A DNA stretch of 64,000 nucleotides from Paenibacillus vietnamensis (GCF_020169515.1 NZ_JAHMHW010000004.1:1-64000), one strand, 5' to 3'. Counted from the first letter of the stretch, positions 1 to 10,954 are shown. Made by a program: numbers and translations. The notes: a model not told the origin generated them from the sequence alone.

Positions 1-33
1 TCGTCCTGAGCCAGGATCAAACTCTCCATAAAA
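1..33 (-). rRNA. 16S ribosomal RNA, 5' end only
   Basis: The reverse complement of the first bases is the universal 5' end of bacterial 16S rRNA, containing AGAGTTTGATCCTGGCTCAG. The gene runs out of the left edge, so only about 33 bases are present. The mature 5' end is placed near base 33 by analogy with Bacillus 16S (TTTAT then GGAGAG). Its leader and promoter lie to the right, on the same strand. Confidence 0.95.
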
Positions 34-531
34 GTGTTTGACTTGCTCATTACTTTATTATCGCTTTTCCATTAATCCGTGAGGATTAAAGGGGCAGTTT
101 CACTCGTTGTTCAGTTTTCAAAGAACAAGCTTTTCTTTCTCGCCGTCCGCGTGTTTCTCTCGGCCGGAATTAGAATATACCATGCATTCGCCTAATCGGT
201 CAAGCTTTTTATCGAAAAAACTTTTTATTTGTTGTATTCTGCCGAATTTAATCGGAACCAGTTCGTAACCAGTTGTCTCAGCAGCTCTACATATGACCTC
301 TTATGGCTTTACACATTGATTTATTAGCCAATGTTTAAATCGCACGATATATAGAATAATCGATAACCACCCTTAATTGCAACACTTTTTTATCATGCTT
401 TTTGTACCGGCTGAACAATTAAGCACAGCTAGTGAGATAATGCTTTAATTCCATTCATTATTTATAATATGCTTAGTAAGAGCATTTCTAAATAAAAAGC
501 AATTAGTAATCCTTATGAAAGGAGCGTCGAC
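34..531 (-). promoter_or_regulatory. rRNA operon leader and intergenic region
   Basis: This stretch has no gene. It holds the leader of the rRNA operon, read right to left. Seen in it: a 7-bp hairpin with a 4-base loop at 72-89, and a conserved Bacillus-type leader stretch at about 110-129 (TTCTTTGAAAACTGAAC on the minus strand) that resembles the boxA/antitermination region. A promoter lies at 174-203. The AT-rich part from about 300 to 500 is shared upstream DNA for the rRNA operon and glsA. A TATAAT at 463-468 with a weak upstream hexamer could serve glsA. Confidence 0.6.
174..203 (-). promoter_or_regulatory. Sigma-A promoter of the rRNA operon
   Basis: On the minus strand TTGACC and TATATT are separated by 18 bases. 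The position, about 140 bases before the 16S 5' end, fits a last rrn promoter. A second promoter further upstream is likely for an rRNA operon, but none was convincing. Confidence 0.7.
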
Positions 532-1473
532 ATGTCAGCAGCAGAACTGGATCGAATCGAAGCCTTACTGCCTAATTGGCTTGAAGAGAAGCGGCGGAAA
601 TGCCAGTACGGCAAGGTGGCTTCCTATATCCCGGAGCTGTCGAAATCCCCCGCCGAAGCCTTGGGCATCCATATTACCGACGCACAGGGCCGTTCGGTTG
701 CGGGCGGCGATAGCCGGCTGCCTTTTACGCTGCAGAGTATTTCCAAAGTGTTTACGTTAATATTAGCTCTTATGGATAACGGCGAGGAAGTCGTATTTGA
801 TAAAGTAGGCATGGAGCCGACCGGTGACAATTTTAACTCCATGCTGAAGCTGGAGCTTGTGCAGCCGGGCATCCCGTTCAATCCGCTGATTAACGCGGGT
901 GCCATCGCAATCTCTTCGTTGATCGCCGGGAGCAGCACGACGGAAAAGTCTGCACGTGTTCTGGACTTCCTCCGGCTGCTGGCAGGCAATCCCTCCCTCC
1001 ACTACGACATGGACATTTACAGATCGGAATCGGACACCGCCAATCTGAATCGTTCGATGGCATACTTTTTGAAGGATAACGGCGTGCTCAAAGGAAGAGT
1101 CGAGGATGTGCTGGACGTCTACTTCCGTCATTGCTCCGTCCAGGTGACCTGCGCAGACTTGGCGCAAATGGCCCTCGTGCTGGCGCATGACGGCAACAAC
1201 CCGATCACGGGAGAATCGTTGATTCCCCGCCGTTACGTTCAGATCGCCAAAACCTTCATGGTTACCTGCGGCATGTACAATGCATCGGGGGAATTCGCCA
1301 TACAAGTCGGCTTGCCCGCCAAGAGCGGCGTATCCGGGGGAATTCTGACGATGGTACCCGGCAAATACGGAATAGGGGTCGTAGGCCCCGCTTTAGGCAG
1401 GAAAGGGAACAGCATCGCAGGCGTCGCACTTCTCGAAGCCCTGTCCCAGGAGCTCGACTGGAGCTTGTTTTAG
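532..1473 (+). CDS. glsA: Glutaminase GlsA
   Basis: Glutaminase, hydrolysing L-glutamine to glutamate and ammonia in the cytoplasm. The 313 residues match the usual length of about 310. The family has a serine-dependent, beta-lactamase-like fold, and the S-x-x-K catalytic motif is visible as S69-I-S-K72. The downstream block NPLINAGAIA and a KSGVSGG motif near residue 263 are also family hallmarks. A good Shine-Dalgarno (AAAGGAG) precedes the ATG. The gene stands alone between the rRNA operon and a convergent operon, sharing a terminator with the latter. Paenibacilli and bacilli use such enzymes in glutamine catabolism and acid tolerance; which role applies here cannot be seen. Confidence 0.93.
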   Translation: MSAAELDRIEALLPNWLEEKRRKCQYGKVASYIPELSKSPAEALGIHITDAQGRSVAGGDSRLPFTLQSISKVFTLILALMDNGEEVVFDKVGMEPTGDNFNSMLKLELVQPGIPFNPLINAGAIAISSLIAGSSTTEKSARVLDFLRLLAGNPSLHYDMDIYRSESDTANLNRSMAYFLKDNGVLKGRVEDVLDVYFRHCSVQVTCADLAQMALVLAHDGNNPITGESLIPRRYVQIAKTFMVTCGMYNASGEFAIQVGLPAKSGVSGGILTMVPGKYGIGVVGPALGRKGNSIAGVALLEALSQELDWSLF

Positions 1474-1480
1474 AGCAAAA

Positions 1481-1529
1481 AAAGAGGCGCATAATGGAAG
1501 GTACTGACTCATCCAATTTGCGCCTCTTT
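1481..1529. terminator. Bidirectional terminator between glsA and the ykvA-like gene
   Basis: Inverted repeat with arms AAAGAGGCGCA and TGCGCCTCTTT and a 27-base loop, flanked by A/T runs on the left side. It lies between two convergent genes. Confidence 0.7.
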
Positions 1530-1535
1530 GCCTGC

Positions 1536-2105
1536 TTAATAGCCGGGCTTTGACAGCTTAACGTTTTTATTCAGAACAAAAAATTGCTCCGCCTTCTCCC
1601 TGTGATCGTCCGTAATATGAGCGCTGATCGATTTATAAGCCAGCAAAACGGCTGTCGCGTCGTCCACGAAGCCGGCCGCGGGCAGAAAATCCGGGATCAG
1701 GTCGATCGGCAAAATCCAGTACGCCAGCGCCCCTACCGCGGTAGCCTTGGCGGAAATTGGCGTTTTCGGATCGATGGAGCAGTAATATAGCGCCATAACC
1801 TCCTTCGAAAAAGGCACCTTGGCCGCATAGCGCTTCACTTTTGCCCAAAAGCCTTCCTCCACGTATCGGATTTGCTTGTCCTGGTCCCCGATTTTGGCTA
1901 TCCACTTCTGAATGTCAACTTCCCGCGTCGAGTCTTCCTCCGCAGCCTGCTTCTCCAGCGACGACTCCAGCTCGCTTGCGGACGGCTCGTACGGCATAGG
2001 CTCCTCGACCAGCTTTTCGCCGCAAGAAGAGCATACCCAAGCCATCAGTCCCTCCGGCTTCACCTCGTTAGGATGCCCGCAGCCCGGGCAAGGTATCACT
2101 GCCAT
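1536..2105 (-). CDS. Zinc-ribbon plus DUF1232 (YkvA-like) protein
   Basis: Function unknown. The first 35 residues hold two CxxC pairs (CPGC and CSSC) that look like a zinc ribbon. The C-terminal half carries the DUF1232/YkvA signature (LPIDLIPDFLPAAGFVDDA), a short hydrophobic hairpin expected to associate with the membrane. A run of charged residues lies between them. Start ATG is preceded by AGGAGG. The gene begins only 21 bases after the stop of the ABC exporter subunit gene upstream, so it is probably the last gene of that operon. A link to export stress is possible but is inference. Confidence 0.8.
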   Translation of the reverse strand: MAVIPCPGCGHPNEVKPEGLMAWVCSSCGEKLVEEPMPYEPSASELESSLEKQAAEEDSTREVDIQKWIAKIGDQDKQIRYVEEGFWAKVKRYAAKVPFSKEVMALYYCSIDPKTPISAKATAVGALAYWILPIDLIPDFLPAAGFVDDATAVLLAYKSISAHITDDHREKAEQFFVLNKNVKLSKPGY

Positions 2106-2126
2106 CTCATCTCGCCTCCTGCATCG

Positions 2127-3974
2127 TTAATCGTTGCTCGCATGGCCCTTGACCATTTTGCTGTAATACCCCTGTTTACCCAAAAGCGTTTCATGCGAAC
2201 CTTTCTCGACAATCGCTCCCTCCTGCAGCACGACAATTTGATCCGCCTGCCGGATCGTATTTAGCCGGTGTGCAATAACAAAGCTGGTCCGGCCCTCCAT
2301 CAAGCGCTGAAGAGCTTCCTGTATTTTAATTTCGGTGACGGTATCGATGCTGCTGGTCGCCTCATCAAGAACGAGTATGGAAGGATTCGCTAAAATCGCC
2401 CGCGCAATCGCAAGCAGCTGCTTCTGCCCTTGGCTGATGCCGCTTCCGTCCATTTTGAGCATCGCGTCATAACCGCCCTTCATCCGGACAATAAAGGAAT
2501 GCGCATTAGCCAGCATCGCAGCTCGCTCGACTTCCTCGTCCGAAGCGTCCAGCTTGCCGTAACGGATGTTTTCGCGGATTGTCCCCTCGAACAGAAACGG
2601 ATCCTGCAGCACGAAGGCCATTTGCGACCGCAGACTTTCGCGTTTTATTTCGCGGGTATCCATGCCGTCAATCGTCACGCTTCCCGAACTTGGATCGTAA
2701 AACCGGCACAGCAGCTGGATCAGCGTCGTTTTTCCCGCTCCCGTCGGACCGACCAGGGCAAGAGTTTCCCCGGGCTTAACCCGAAAGCTTACGTCCTGGA
2801 TGGTCGAATTGCGCCCTTCGTATGCAAACGACACATGCTTGAACACGACCTCTCCCCGAATCCCGGACAGCTCGACGGCGCTCGACTCGTCCGTCCGTTC
2901 CTCCTCCTCGGCAAGCACGTCGAATACCCGTTCCGCGCCGGCAACCGCCGAAAGCAGCGTATTCCACTGATTCGCCAAATCATTGAGCGGTCTGGTAAAC
3001 TGTCTGGAATATTCCGCGAAAATAACGATAACGCCGACGGTGATCGCGCCATTCAGCGCAAAGACGGCGCCGATTCCCGCTATAATCGCAAAGCTGAGGT
3101 TATTCAATGCGTTCATGAGCTTTGGAATAAAGCCGGAAATGGCCTGAGCCCAAAAGCCGGACACCCGTATACGCTCATTGCGCTCCCGGAACGCCTCGAT
3201 TACCGTCCTCTCCTGCGAGAAGGCCTTGACGATCCTCTGGCCGGATAACGTTTCCTCAATGTAGCCGTTCAGATCGCCGAGATTGCGCTGCTGGGCTTTA
3301 AACAGTTTTCCCGTCCTTTCCGTGATCCATTTCATGCCGAGCACCATTAGAGGGACGACAAGAAAGGTCAGCAGCGTAAGCGCCGGGCTGAGCGTCAGCA
3401 TTACCGTCACCGTCCCGATCAGCAGCAGCACGCTTGAGAGCAGCTGGATAACCGAGCTGTTCAAGGAGGAGCTGACATTCTCGATGTCATTCGTCACCCT
3501 GCTCATGAGCTCCCCGTGCTGGCGCTTGCTGAAATAAGGAATCGGAAGCCGGTGCAAATGCTCGAACAGCTGTACTCTCATACGGTAGACCGTCTGCTGG
3601 GAGACGGTAATCATCCATACGCTTTGCAGCCACATCGTCAGGGAATGTAAAGCATACACGGCTGCCATTGCGGCCAAAAATCGAATAAACCCGCTGCCGC
3701 GGTTAATCAGATAATGGTCGATGGCCGTTCCCGCCAAATAAGGGCCGAGCAGCGAAAACGCCGAGCTCAGCACAACCATCGCGATGACGGAGAACAGCCT
3801 TCCTTTATACGCGATCAAGTAAGACCACATGCGTCTAAGCGTGCCTGAAGCGTTTTTCGCTTTAGCTTTAGACTTCGGTTTGTCCGAGGCTGCTGGGGGA
3901 TTACCGTGCGGAAGCGCTTCCGCCGCAGTTCCCGGCTTCGGGTACAGGAAGGGCTCCTTCCATAATTTAAGCAT
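2127..3974 (-). CDS. Heterodimeric ABC exporter, canonical-ATPase subunit
   Basis: ABC half-transporter of 615 residues: cytoplasmic N-terminal tail rich in Lys and Pro (1-45), six-helix membrane domain (about 50-335), ATPase domain (about 370-600). Walker A GPTGAGKT at 409-416, Walker B with catalytic Glu (D537-E538) and H-loop His569 are intact, but the signature is ISQGQ (513-517) rather than LSGGQ. The start at 3974 is chosen because GGAAGGTG sits in front of it and it overlaps the upstream stop by 8 bases, which couples the two genes. It pairs with the preceding gene as in BmrCD/LmrCD/TM287-288 multidrug exporters. Substrate unknown. Confidence 0.9.
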   Translation of the reverse strand: MLKLWKEPFLYPKPGTAAEALPHGNPPAASDKPKSKAKAKNASGTLRRMWSYLIAYKGRLFSVIAMVVLSSAFSLLGPYLAGTAIDHYLINRGSGFIRFLAAMAAVYALHSLTMWLQSVWMITVSQQTVYRMRVQLFEHLHRLPIPYFSKRQHGELMSRVTNDIENVSSSLNSSVIQLLSSVLLLIGTVTVMLTLSPALTLLTFLVVPLMVLGMKWITERTGKLFKAQQRNLGDLNGYIEETLSGQRIVKAFSQERTVIEAFRERNERIRVSGFWAQAISGFIPKLMNALNNLSFAIIAGIGAVFALNGAITVGVIVIFAEYSRQFTRPLNDLANQWNTLLSAVAGAERVFDVLAEEEERTDESSAVELSGIRGEVVFKHVSFAYEGRNSTIQDVSFRVKPGETLALVGPTGAGKTTLIQLLCRFYDPSSGSVTIDGMDTREIKRESLRSQMAFVLQDPFLFEGTIRENIRYGKLDASDEEVERAAMLANAHSFIVRMKGGYDAMLKMDGSGISQGQKQLLAIARAILANPSILVLDEATSSIDTVTEIKIQEALQRLMEGRTSFVIAHRLNTIRQADQIVVLQEGAIVEKGSHETLLGKQGYYSKMVKGHASND

Positions 3975-5697
3975 GGCATACACCTTCCTTCCCGAACTGC
4001 GATTCGTAGATTTTGAGGTATAAACCTGATTCCCGCAGCAGCTGCTCATGGGTGCCTCTGGCAAGCAGCTCTCCGTCGTCCAGCAGCAATATTTGATCCG
4101 CTCCGAAGGTTGAGCTGATCTTCTGGGTGACGAGGAAGGTGGTGCATTTCATTTGCTTCAGCGCCTGCAGAAGGGCCGCTTCCGTATGTACATCAAGCGC
4201 GCTCGTGCTGTCATCCAGCAGAAGAATGGCCGGCTTGCGGACCAAAGCTCTCGCGATTGTCAGCCGCTGCTTCTGGCCGCCGGACAGATTAACGCCCTTT
4301 TGCCCGACGATCGTGTCGTATTGCTGCGGCAGCTTCATGACCGTGTCGTGAATTTGCGCCAACTTCGCCGCTTCGATGACCTCCTCCATAGAGGCGTCTT
4401 CCTTGCCCCAGCGGATATTGTCGGCCACCGTTCCGGTAAACAGCACAATCTCCTGAGGGACGTAGCCGATTTGCTTGCGCAGCTGCTCGAGCTTCATCCG
4501 GCGTACCGGTATACCGTCCAAGTATACCGAGCCGCTCTCCGCATCGTACAGCCGCGGAATCAGTTGCAGCAGCGAGGATTTGCCGGAGCCGGTCGCGCCA
4601 AGAACGGCAATCATCTCGCCGGGCTTAACCGCAAACGATATTCCGCTTAGCACAGGCAGCTCCGTATCCGGATATTTAAAGAATACCTGCTCAAATGTGA
4701 CCGCTCCGCTTTGCAGCTTTGCAGCGGCATCGCTTTCCTGTTCGTCCTTCAAATCGATCTCGGTAACAATGACTTCTTCCATCCGCTGGGCGGAAGCGCG
4801 GGCGCGAGAAAAGTTCACGACGATCATCGACATGATCGACAAGGCGGCGGTCGTGCGGGTAGCATAATTCACGATCGCGACAACCTCCCCGACCGTCGCA
4901 CCGTTCGTATCGAGCTGAACCCTGCCGAACCACAACACAGCCATAACCGCCGCGTTCATGGCGAGCAATATAACCGGCATCGTCGCCTCGGTCAAGCGCA
5001 GCGCGGATACCGTTTTGTCCATGAGCTGCCGGCTTGCCTGCGCAAACCGGTCCGACTCATGCTTCATCCGCACGAATACCCTGACCATTCTCATCCCGAT
5101 CAGATTTTGCTGCATGACTCCGTTCACTTTATCCAGCTGCTGCTGCACCGCGCGGAAAAGCCTCTCTCCTTTCTTGAGCACCCAAAGCAGAAACACGCAC
5201 AAAAACGGAATGACCGCCGCCAGCCAGAGCGCGAGCTTCGGGTGCACCACAAATGCCATTACGATACTCCCGATAACTAGTAGCGGAGCACGTAGCATAA
5301 TCCTAAGGCCCATAAACACGGTATTCTGAAGCTGCATCACGTCATTCGTAAGCCTGGTGATCAGCGACGATTCAGGAAACCGGCTGAAATTGGCGAAGGA
5401 AAAGGATTGTACCTTCTCATACAAGCGCTCCCTGAGGTCAAAGCCGAAGCTTTGGCTGACATGCGAAGCATAGAAAGAGCTCAAGATGCCGACCGCAAAA
5501 GCAAGTAGCGAGCACGCGGAAAGTATGCCTCCCCATTTCATCACCACCGATAGATCCTGCCGCCCGATGCCGTCGTCGATAATTTTTGAAATGACGTAAG
5601 GCTGCAGCAGCTCGACCGCAAGCTCGATCAGCATCAGCATGAGAGCAATGGCGGCCGCGAAGCGGTATTTCCCTAAAAACGCAAACATCGTACGCAT
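3967..5697 (-). CDS. Heterodimeric ABC exporter, degenerate-ATPase subunit
   Basis: ABC half-transporter of 576 residues, first gene of the exporter operon. Six-helix membrane domain (about 10-300), then ATPase domain with Walker A GATGSGKS (367-374) and a standard LSGGQ signature (471-475). Two catalytic residues are changed: Asp496 replaces the catalytic Glu after Walker B (LLLDDST), and Gln525 stands at the H-loop His. Together with the ISQGQ signature of the partner this predicts one inactive and one active ATP site, the known design of heterodimeric multidrug exporters such as TM287/288 and BmrCD. GGGGG lies 8 bases before the ATG. The next gene overlaps its 3' end. Confidence 0.9.
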   Translation of the reverse strand: MRTMFAFLGKYRFAAAIALMLMLIELAVELLQPYVISKIIDDGIGRQDLSVVMKWGGILSACSLLAFAVGILSSFYASHVSQSFGFDLRERLYEKVQSFSFANFSRFPESSLITRLTNDVMQLQNTVFMGLRIMLRAPLLVIGSIVMAFVVHPKLALWLAAVIPFLCVFLLWVLKKGERLFRAVQQQLDKVNGVMQQNLIGMRMVRVFVRMKHESDRFAQASRQLMDKTVSALRLTEATMPVILLAMNAAVMAVLWFGRVQLDTNGATVGEVVAIVNYATRTTAALSIMSMIVVNFSRARASAQRMEEVIVTEIDLKDEQESDAAAKLQSGAVTFEQVFFKYPDTELPVLSGISFAVKPGEMIAVLGATGSGKSSLLQLIPRLYDAESGSVYLDGIPVRRMKLEQLRKQIGYVPQEIVLFTGTVADNIRWGKEDASMEEVIEAAKLAQIHDTVMKLPQQYDTIVGQKGVNLSGGQKQRLTIARALVRKPAILLLDDSTSALDVHTEAALLQALKQMKCTTFLVTQKISSTFGADQILLLDDGELLARGTHEQLLRESGLYLKIYESQFGKEGVCHA

Positions 5698-5805
5698 CGT
5701 TCATCCCCCGGATATAAGCTCATAGATTGCCTTAGTTTCTATTATAGCGGCATATGCGGAATATGGCATTGAAGTCGCGCAATTGACGGACGGAACGAAG
5801 CCGCA

Positions 5806-6726
5806 TTAAGAGTTTCTGGCATCCTCGTAGAAAACCCGGAACAAAATATCGTGATTGTAATTGCCAAACCCTTTTCCATATAACGTTAAGCCGCCTACAT
5901 GGTCCGCGTCCTCCCTGACCCCGATGCGGAAACTCCAGTAATTGCGGTCCAGCCCGATTTCCCCGATCCCGACCCCCGACATCTGCTGGCCGTCGATAAA
6001 GGTGCCGTTCTCCTCGATGCGGATCACCTTCAGCAGGCCGTACTGGTTAATGCGGTCCTGCCACCAGACGGGAGAATAGCGGCCTCTTACTTCACCGTAG
6101 TCGCCTGGGCTTGTCCACATGCCGATTTCTTTGCCGTTAAGCGTAAAATCGATATCGGAGGGCCAGTTTTCGTTTACGCCCGGAGCCTCTGAGCCAAGTT
6201 CCATCGTAATTTCCAGTGCGACAGGACGCTGGCCGGCAAGCAAATAATTCGGGACCTTATATTCCACATAGCCTTTCCCAAACCATAAAATTCCTGCGTT
6301 CATCCGTTCAGGCTCCAGGAAAAATCTCGGGTCGTCGAACTGCCCGATCATTTTCTCGACAGTCGCAATGCCGCATGTCGGAAATACCTCGAACTGCGTA
6401 TAATGGCCGACGGGTACGCTGACTTCATGGACCTTCTTGACGTCCATCGAAGGATGCGGAAGCTCAATCGAGATCGAGCGCTCCGCCAGCGTGCAGATTT
6501 TGTGGGTGCCTCCGTGCTTGCGAACCATCTTCGTATGGACGAGTCCCGCCTTCTCCAGCTTCCGGATATGCATCGTGACGATCGCGCTGCTAAGGCCAAG
6601 CGCTTCCGCAAGCTCCTTCACGTTCATCGTATCGGCGGCCAATAAATTAATAATCGATAACCTTACCGGGCTTGCCAACGCTTCGTAAAGCGGCAGCCAG
6701 GCGTTATCCGTATTCGCATGAATCAT
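5806..6726 (-). CDS. ArsR-type winged-helix regulator with large C-terminal sensor domain
   Basis: Transcription regulator of 306 residues. Residues 10-85 form an ArsR/SmtB winged helix (SPVRLSIINLLA, then LAEALGLSSAIVTMHIRKLE). No cysteine metal-binding motif is present there. The remaining 220 residues are beta-rich with many Trp/Gly residues and look like a carbohydrate- or ligand-binding domain. Similar two-part proteins commonly sit beside glycoside hydrolase genes in Paenibacillus. It lies 114 bases downstream of the GH51 gene on the same strand, with its own AAAGGGGAG ribosome site, so it is likely the regulator of that gene. Inducer unknown. Confidence 0.78.
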   Translation of the reverse strand: MIHANTDNAWLPLYEALASPVRLSIINLLAADTMNVKELAEALGLSSAIVTMHIRKLEKAGLVHTKMVRKHGGTHKICTLAERSISIELPHPSMDVKKVHEVSVPVGHYTQFEVFPTCGIATVEKMIGQFDDPRFFLEPERMNAGILWFGKGYVEYKVPNYLLAGQRPVALEITMELGSEAPGVNENWPSDIDFTLNGKEIGMWTSPGDYGEVRGRYSPVWWQDRINQYGLLKVIRIEENGTFIDGQQMSGVGIGEIGLDRNYWSFRIGVREDADHVGGLTLYGKGFGNYNHDILFRVFYEDARNS

Positions 6727-6840
6727 CTGCTTCTCCCCTTTCCGCTATTCTATAACAATAGAAGGGCATCGCAAAAGCCGGAATTTGGCCTTTGGACACC
6801 CTGTCCGTTGTTATTAGTACTTTAAGCAGCTATTTCAACC

Positions 6841-8355
<1,515 letters not shown>

Positions 8356-8436
8356 TCACCTCTGCCCTAAATTAATAATTTCATTAATTAATAAGCTTTT
8401 TGTTAAATTCATATACTTATTTAACTACATGATTTA

Positions 8437-8499
8437 AATTAATTCAAGTGTTAATTTTGATAGTTTTGAATTAGTATATTAATTAATTCAGGCGTTAAC
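8437..8499. promoter_or_regulatory. Direct repeats upstream of abfA, candidate operator
   Basis: AATTAATTCAAGTGTTAAT at 8437-8455 and AATTAATTCAGGCGTTAAC at 8481-8499 match at 16 of 19 positions, 44 bp apart, which is close to four helical turns. A related ATTAATTAAT lies at 8383-8392. They sit 90-150 bases before the abfA start. The regulator is not identified; the nearby ArsR-type protein is the obvious candidate. Confidence 0.5.
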
Positions 8500-8500
8500 A

Positions 8501-8568
8501 AAAAGAACCCTTCCAAGGCGCGATTTTACTGGCATACATACCAGCCGCTTGCCCCGGAAGGGTTTTTG
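8501..8568 (-). terminator. Terminator of the YceI-like gene
   Basis: Arms AACCCTTCC and GGAAGGGTT with further pairing inside the loop. On the minus strand the hairpin is followed by TCTTTTTG. It lies just downstream of the YceI-like gene and upstream of the abfA promoter region, insulating the two. Confidence 0.75.
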
Positions 8569-8598
8569 TTCGATCCTATTAAGTTTCCAAATTGCCGT

Positions 8599-9330
8599 TT
8601 ATGACTTGCTTAAAATAAGCCTCAATTCGACCGTCAGCTCGTTTTCCGTTTGAACGACGACGTTATGCGGGTTTTTCATGCCAAAATCCTCGAATGTGAC
8701 GATTGTGCCGGCTTCGAGCTTCAATTGGCCTTGCTCTACCGTCGCTTTCCCCGTAAACGCGACCTCTTTCGTAATCCCCTTTACCGTCAAATTTCCGCGG
8801 ATGTTCACCTCGTACACTTGTCCATCCGTCCATTCGGCCGGCATTCCTTCAAAGGATGTTGCGGTAAAATGAGCGGTCGGAAATTGGGCGACATCCATAA
8901 ATTCGGCCTCGGATATATGGATGTCCCGTTGGGCGTTGCCGGAATCCATGCTGGAAAGCTCGACGGTTCCATCGGCTTTCGTCAAGGACGGATCCCCGCT
9001 ATTGATCGTCCATGTTCCCGAAACCTGATCCATCTCGTAATTCACGCTCTCGCGCGAGGTCGTCACCGAAAAATAAGCTTTCGAATCAGGCTGGATCGTC
9101 CATGTTCCGTCGACATCCGCCGGTTCCGCGGCAGAAGCCGCTTCCGCGCTCCCTTCGCCGCCGGCGCTTGTTTGTCCTGCGAGCTCCGTCACGTTATTTT
9201 CCGCAGGCCCCTCTGCTATGACGCTTTCTATTTCAACCCGATTGCCCGTCAATTCGCCGACCGCCCAATAAAGCCCTCCTCCGAGGACCAAAATGCCGGC
9301 CGCCAGCCCGGCAATTATTTTTTTGTTCAT
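8599..9330 (-). CDS. YceI family protein, membrane-anchored
   Basis: YceI-like protein of 243 residues. An N-terminal hydrophobic helix (about 5-25) follows two Lys residues and acts as a signal anchor. A low-complexity Ala/Gly/Glu linker (about 45-75) leads to the YceI lipocalin-like domain (about 80-243), recognised by GTWTI..., SMDSGN, the D-H-I-S-E-AEF stretch and FTGKATV. The family binds isoprenoid-type lipids or is stress induced; the role here is unknown. The start at 9330 is fixed by AAGGAGGT five bases upstream; a longer reading frame to 9387 lacks a ribosome site. Confidence 0.85.
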   Translation of the reverse strand: MNKKIIAGLAAGILVLGGGLYWAVGELTGNRVEIESVIAEGPAENNVTELAGQTSAGGEGSAEAASAAEPADVDGTWTIQPDSKAYFSVTTSRESVNYEMDQVSGTWTINSGDPSLTKADGTVELSSMDSGNAQRDIHISEAEFMDVAQFPTAHFTATSFEGMPAEWTDGQVYEVNIRGNLTVKGITKEVAFTGKATVEQGQLKLEAGTIVTFEDFGMKNPHNVVVQTENELTVELRLILSKS

Positions 9331-9435
9331 ACGTACCTCCTTGGCTTGGCTATTATATTTCAGTTTAACGGAGCGTACTGAATTCAAGCTGAACGAAACC
9401 TTAAAATAATATGAAAATTTTGTTGCCGGCAGCCG

Positions 9436-9465
9436 GTCATAACCTTGGCCATCGCTTCATACAAA
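9436..9465 (+). promoter_or_regulatory. Candidate sigma-E promoter of spoVR
   Basis: GTCATAA and CATACAAA are separated by 15 bases and end 38 bases before the spoVR start. This resembles the mother-cell sigma-E consensus, and spoVR of B. subtilis is known to be sigma-E dependent. No mapping data are available here. Confidence 0.5.
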
Positions 9466-9503
9466 TGGTATGAATCGTATAACGAATACACGGAGGGGTA
9501 ATT

Positions 9504-10943
9504 ATGAATGCTGATTATATCCGTGATTTAGAGCGCGCGATAGATGAGATAACGGAAATCGCCAGCGGCTTCGGCCTGGATTTTTATCCGATGAGATATG
9601 AAATCTGTCCCGCAGACATCATTTATACATTTGGCGCCTACGGGATGCCGACACGTTTCGGACATTGGAGCTTCGGAAAAACCTTTCACAAAATGAAGCT
9701 GCAGTACGACTTCGGATTAAGTAAAATTTACGAGCTGGTCATCAACTCCAACCCTTGCTACGCCTTTTTGCTGGAAGGAAACTCGCTGATCCAGAACAAG
9801 CTTATCGTCGCTCACGTGCTGGCCCATTGCGATTTTTTCAAGAACAACTCCCGCTTCGGCGTAACGAACCGCAACATGGTCGAGAGCATGTCCGCCACGG
9901 CCGACCGCATCCACCAATACGAGATGGATCACGGCACGGAAGCCGTCGAAAAATTTATCGATGCCATCCTGGCCATCCAGGAGCATGTCGACCCTACCCT
10001 CATCAAGCCGTACCAGCTGGACAAAAAACGGTATATCGAAATGGCGCAAAAGGACAGCGAAAAGTCCGCTTCGCATGGCGGAGGTTCCCCTTACGACGAT
10101 CTCTGGGATCTGGATGCCGATCCGTCTCATTCCGCGGCGAGGCATGCCGGAGAGACGAAGCGCTTCCCGCCGAGGCCGGAAAAGGACATCGTTTGGTTTA
10201 TCGAAGAATATTCGACTGTTCTGCAGGATTGGCAGCGGGACATTCTTTCCATGCTCCGCGATGAAATGCTTTATTTCTGGCCGCAGATCGAAACGAAGAT
10301 CATGAACGAAGGCTGGGCTTCGTATTGGCATCAGCGCATCATCCGCGAGCTGGACCTGACCAGCGACGAGACGATCGAATTCGCGAAGCTGAACTCCTCC
10401 GTCGTCGTGCCGTCGCGGCATACGCTGAACCCGTATTATTTGGGACTCAAAATATTCGAAGACATCGAGCGGCGCTGGGATAACCCGACCAAGGAGGAGC
10501 GCGAGCGCTTCGGCCGCGTGCCCGGCAAAGGACGGGAGAAAATTTTCGAGGTTCGCGAGCTTGATTCCGACACGTCCTTCCTGCGCAACTATTTGACGAA
10601 AGATTTGGTGAAGGATCTGGACCTGTATATTTTCGAGAAAAAGGGGCCCGAGTGGAAAATTACCGACAAGACATGGGAGAACATCCGCGATCAGCTCGTT
10701 TATTCGAAGGTTAACGGCGGCTTCCCGAGCTTGTTCGTGAAGGACGGCGATTTCAACCGCGTCGGCGAGCTGTACCTGATCCACGAGTATGAGGGCACAG
10801 AGCTGGATTTGAAGTACGTCGAACGCACCCTGCCTTACGTCGTTCAGCTATGGGGCAAAAACGTTCATCTGGAGACGATCGTCGAGGACAAAAAAATCGT
10901 GTTCAGCTGCGACGGGAAAAAGACGAGCCGGAAGTTTGTTTGA
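9504..10943 (+). CDS. spoVR: Stage V sporulation protein R
   Basis: SpoVR-family protein of 479 residues, needed for normal spore cortex formation in B. subtilis, molecular function unknown. The N-terminal half contains the family blocks [14 protein letters not shown] and [13 protein letters not shown], and the middle contains [12 protein letters not shown], whose His/Glu residues look metal-binding. The C-terminal part is a mixed alpha/beta tail. GGAGGGG precedes the ATG. It stands alone with its own terminator. In many bacteria spoVR, prkA and yhbH are neighbours; here prkA is 28 kb away and no yhbH is in the window. Confidence 0.93.
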   Translation: MNADYIRDLERAIDEITEIASGFGLDFYPMRYEICPADIIYTFGAYGMPTRFGHWSFGKTFHKMKLQYDFGLSKIYELVINSNPCYAFLLEGNSLIQNKLIVAHVLAHCDFFKNNSRFGVTNRNMVESMSATADRIHQYEMDHGTEAVEKFIDAILAIQEHVDPTLIKPYQLDKKRYIEMAQKDSEKSASHGGGSPYDDLWDLDADPSHSAARHAGETKRFPPRPEKDIVWFIEEYSTVLQDWQRDILSMLRDEMLYFWPQIETKIMNEGWASYWHQRIIRELDLTSDETIEFAKLNSSVVVPSRHTLNPYYLGLKIFEDIERRWDNPTKEERERFGRVPGKGREKIFEVRELDSDTSFLRNYLTKDLVKDLDLYIFEKKGPEWKITDKTWENIRDQLVYSKVNGGFPSLFVKDGDFNRVGELYLIHEYEGTELDLKYVERTLPYVVQLWGKNVHLETIVEDKKIVFSCDGKKTSRKFV

Positions 10944-10954
10944 TAAAATACGCG

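Noticed and set aside
515-760. 81-codon frame overlapping the start of glsA
   Set aside because: Out of frame with glsA, which has clear family motifs from its first codons; the frame is a shadow.
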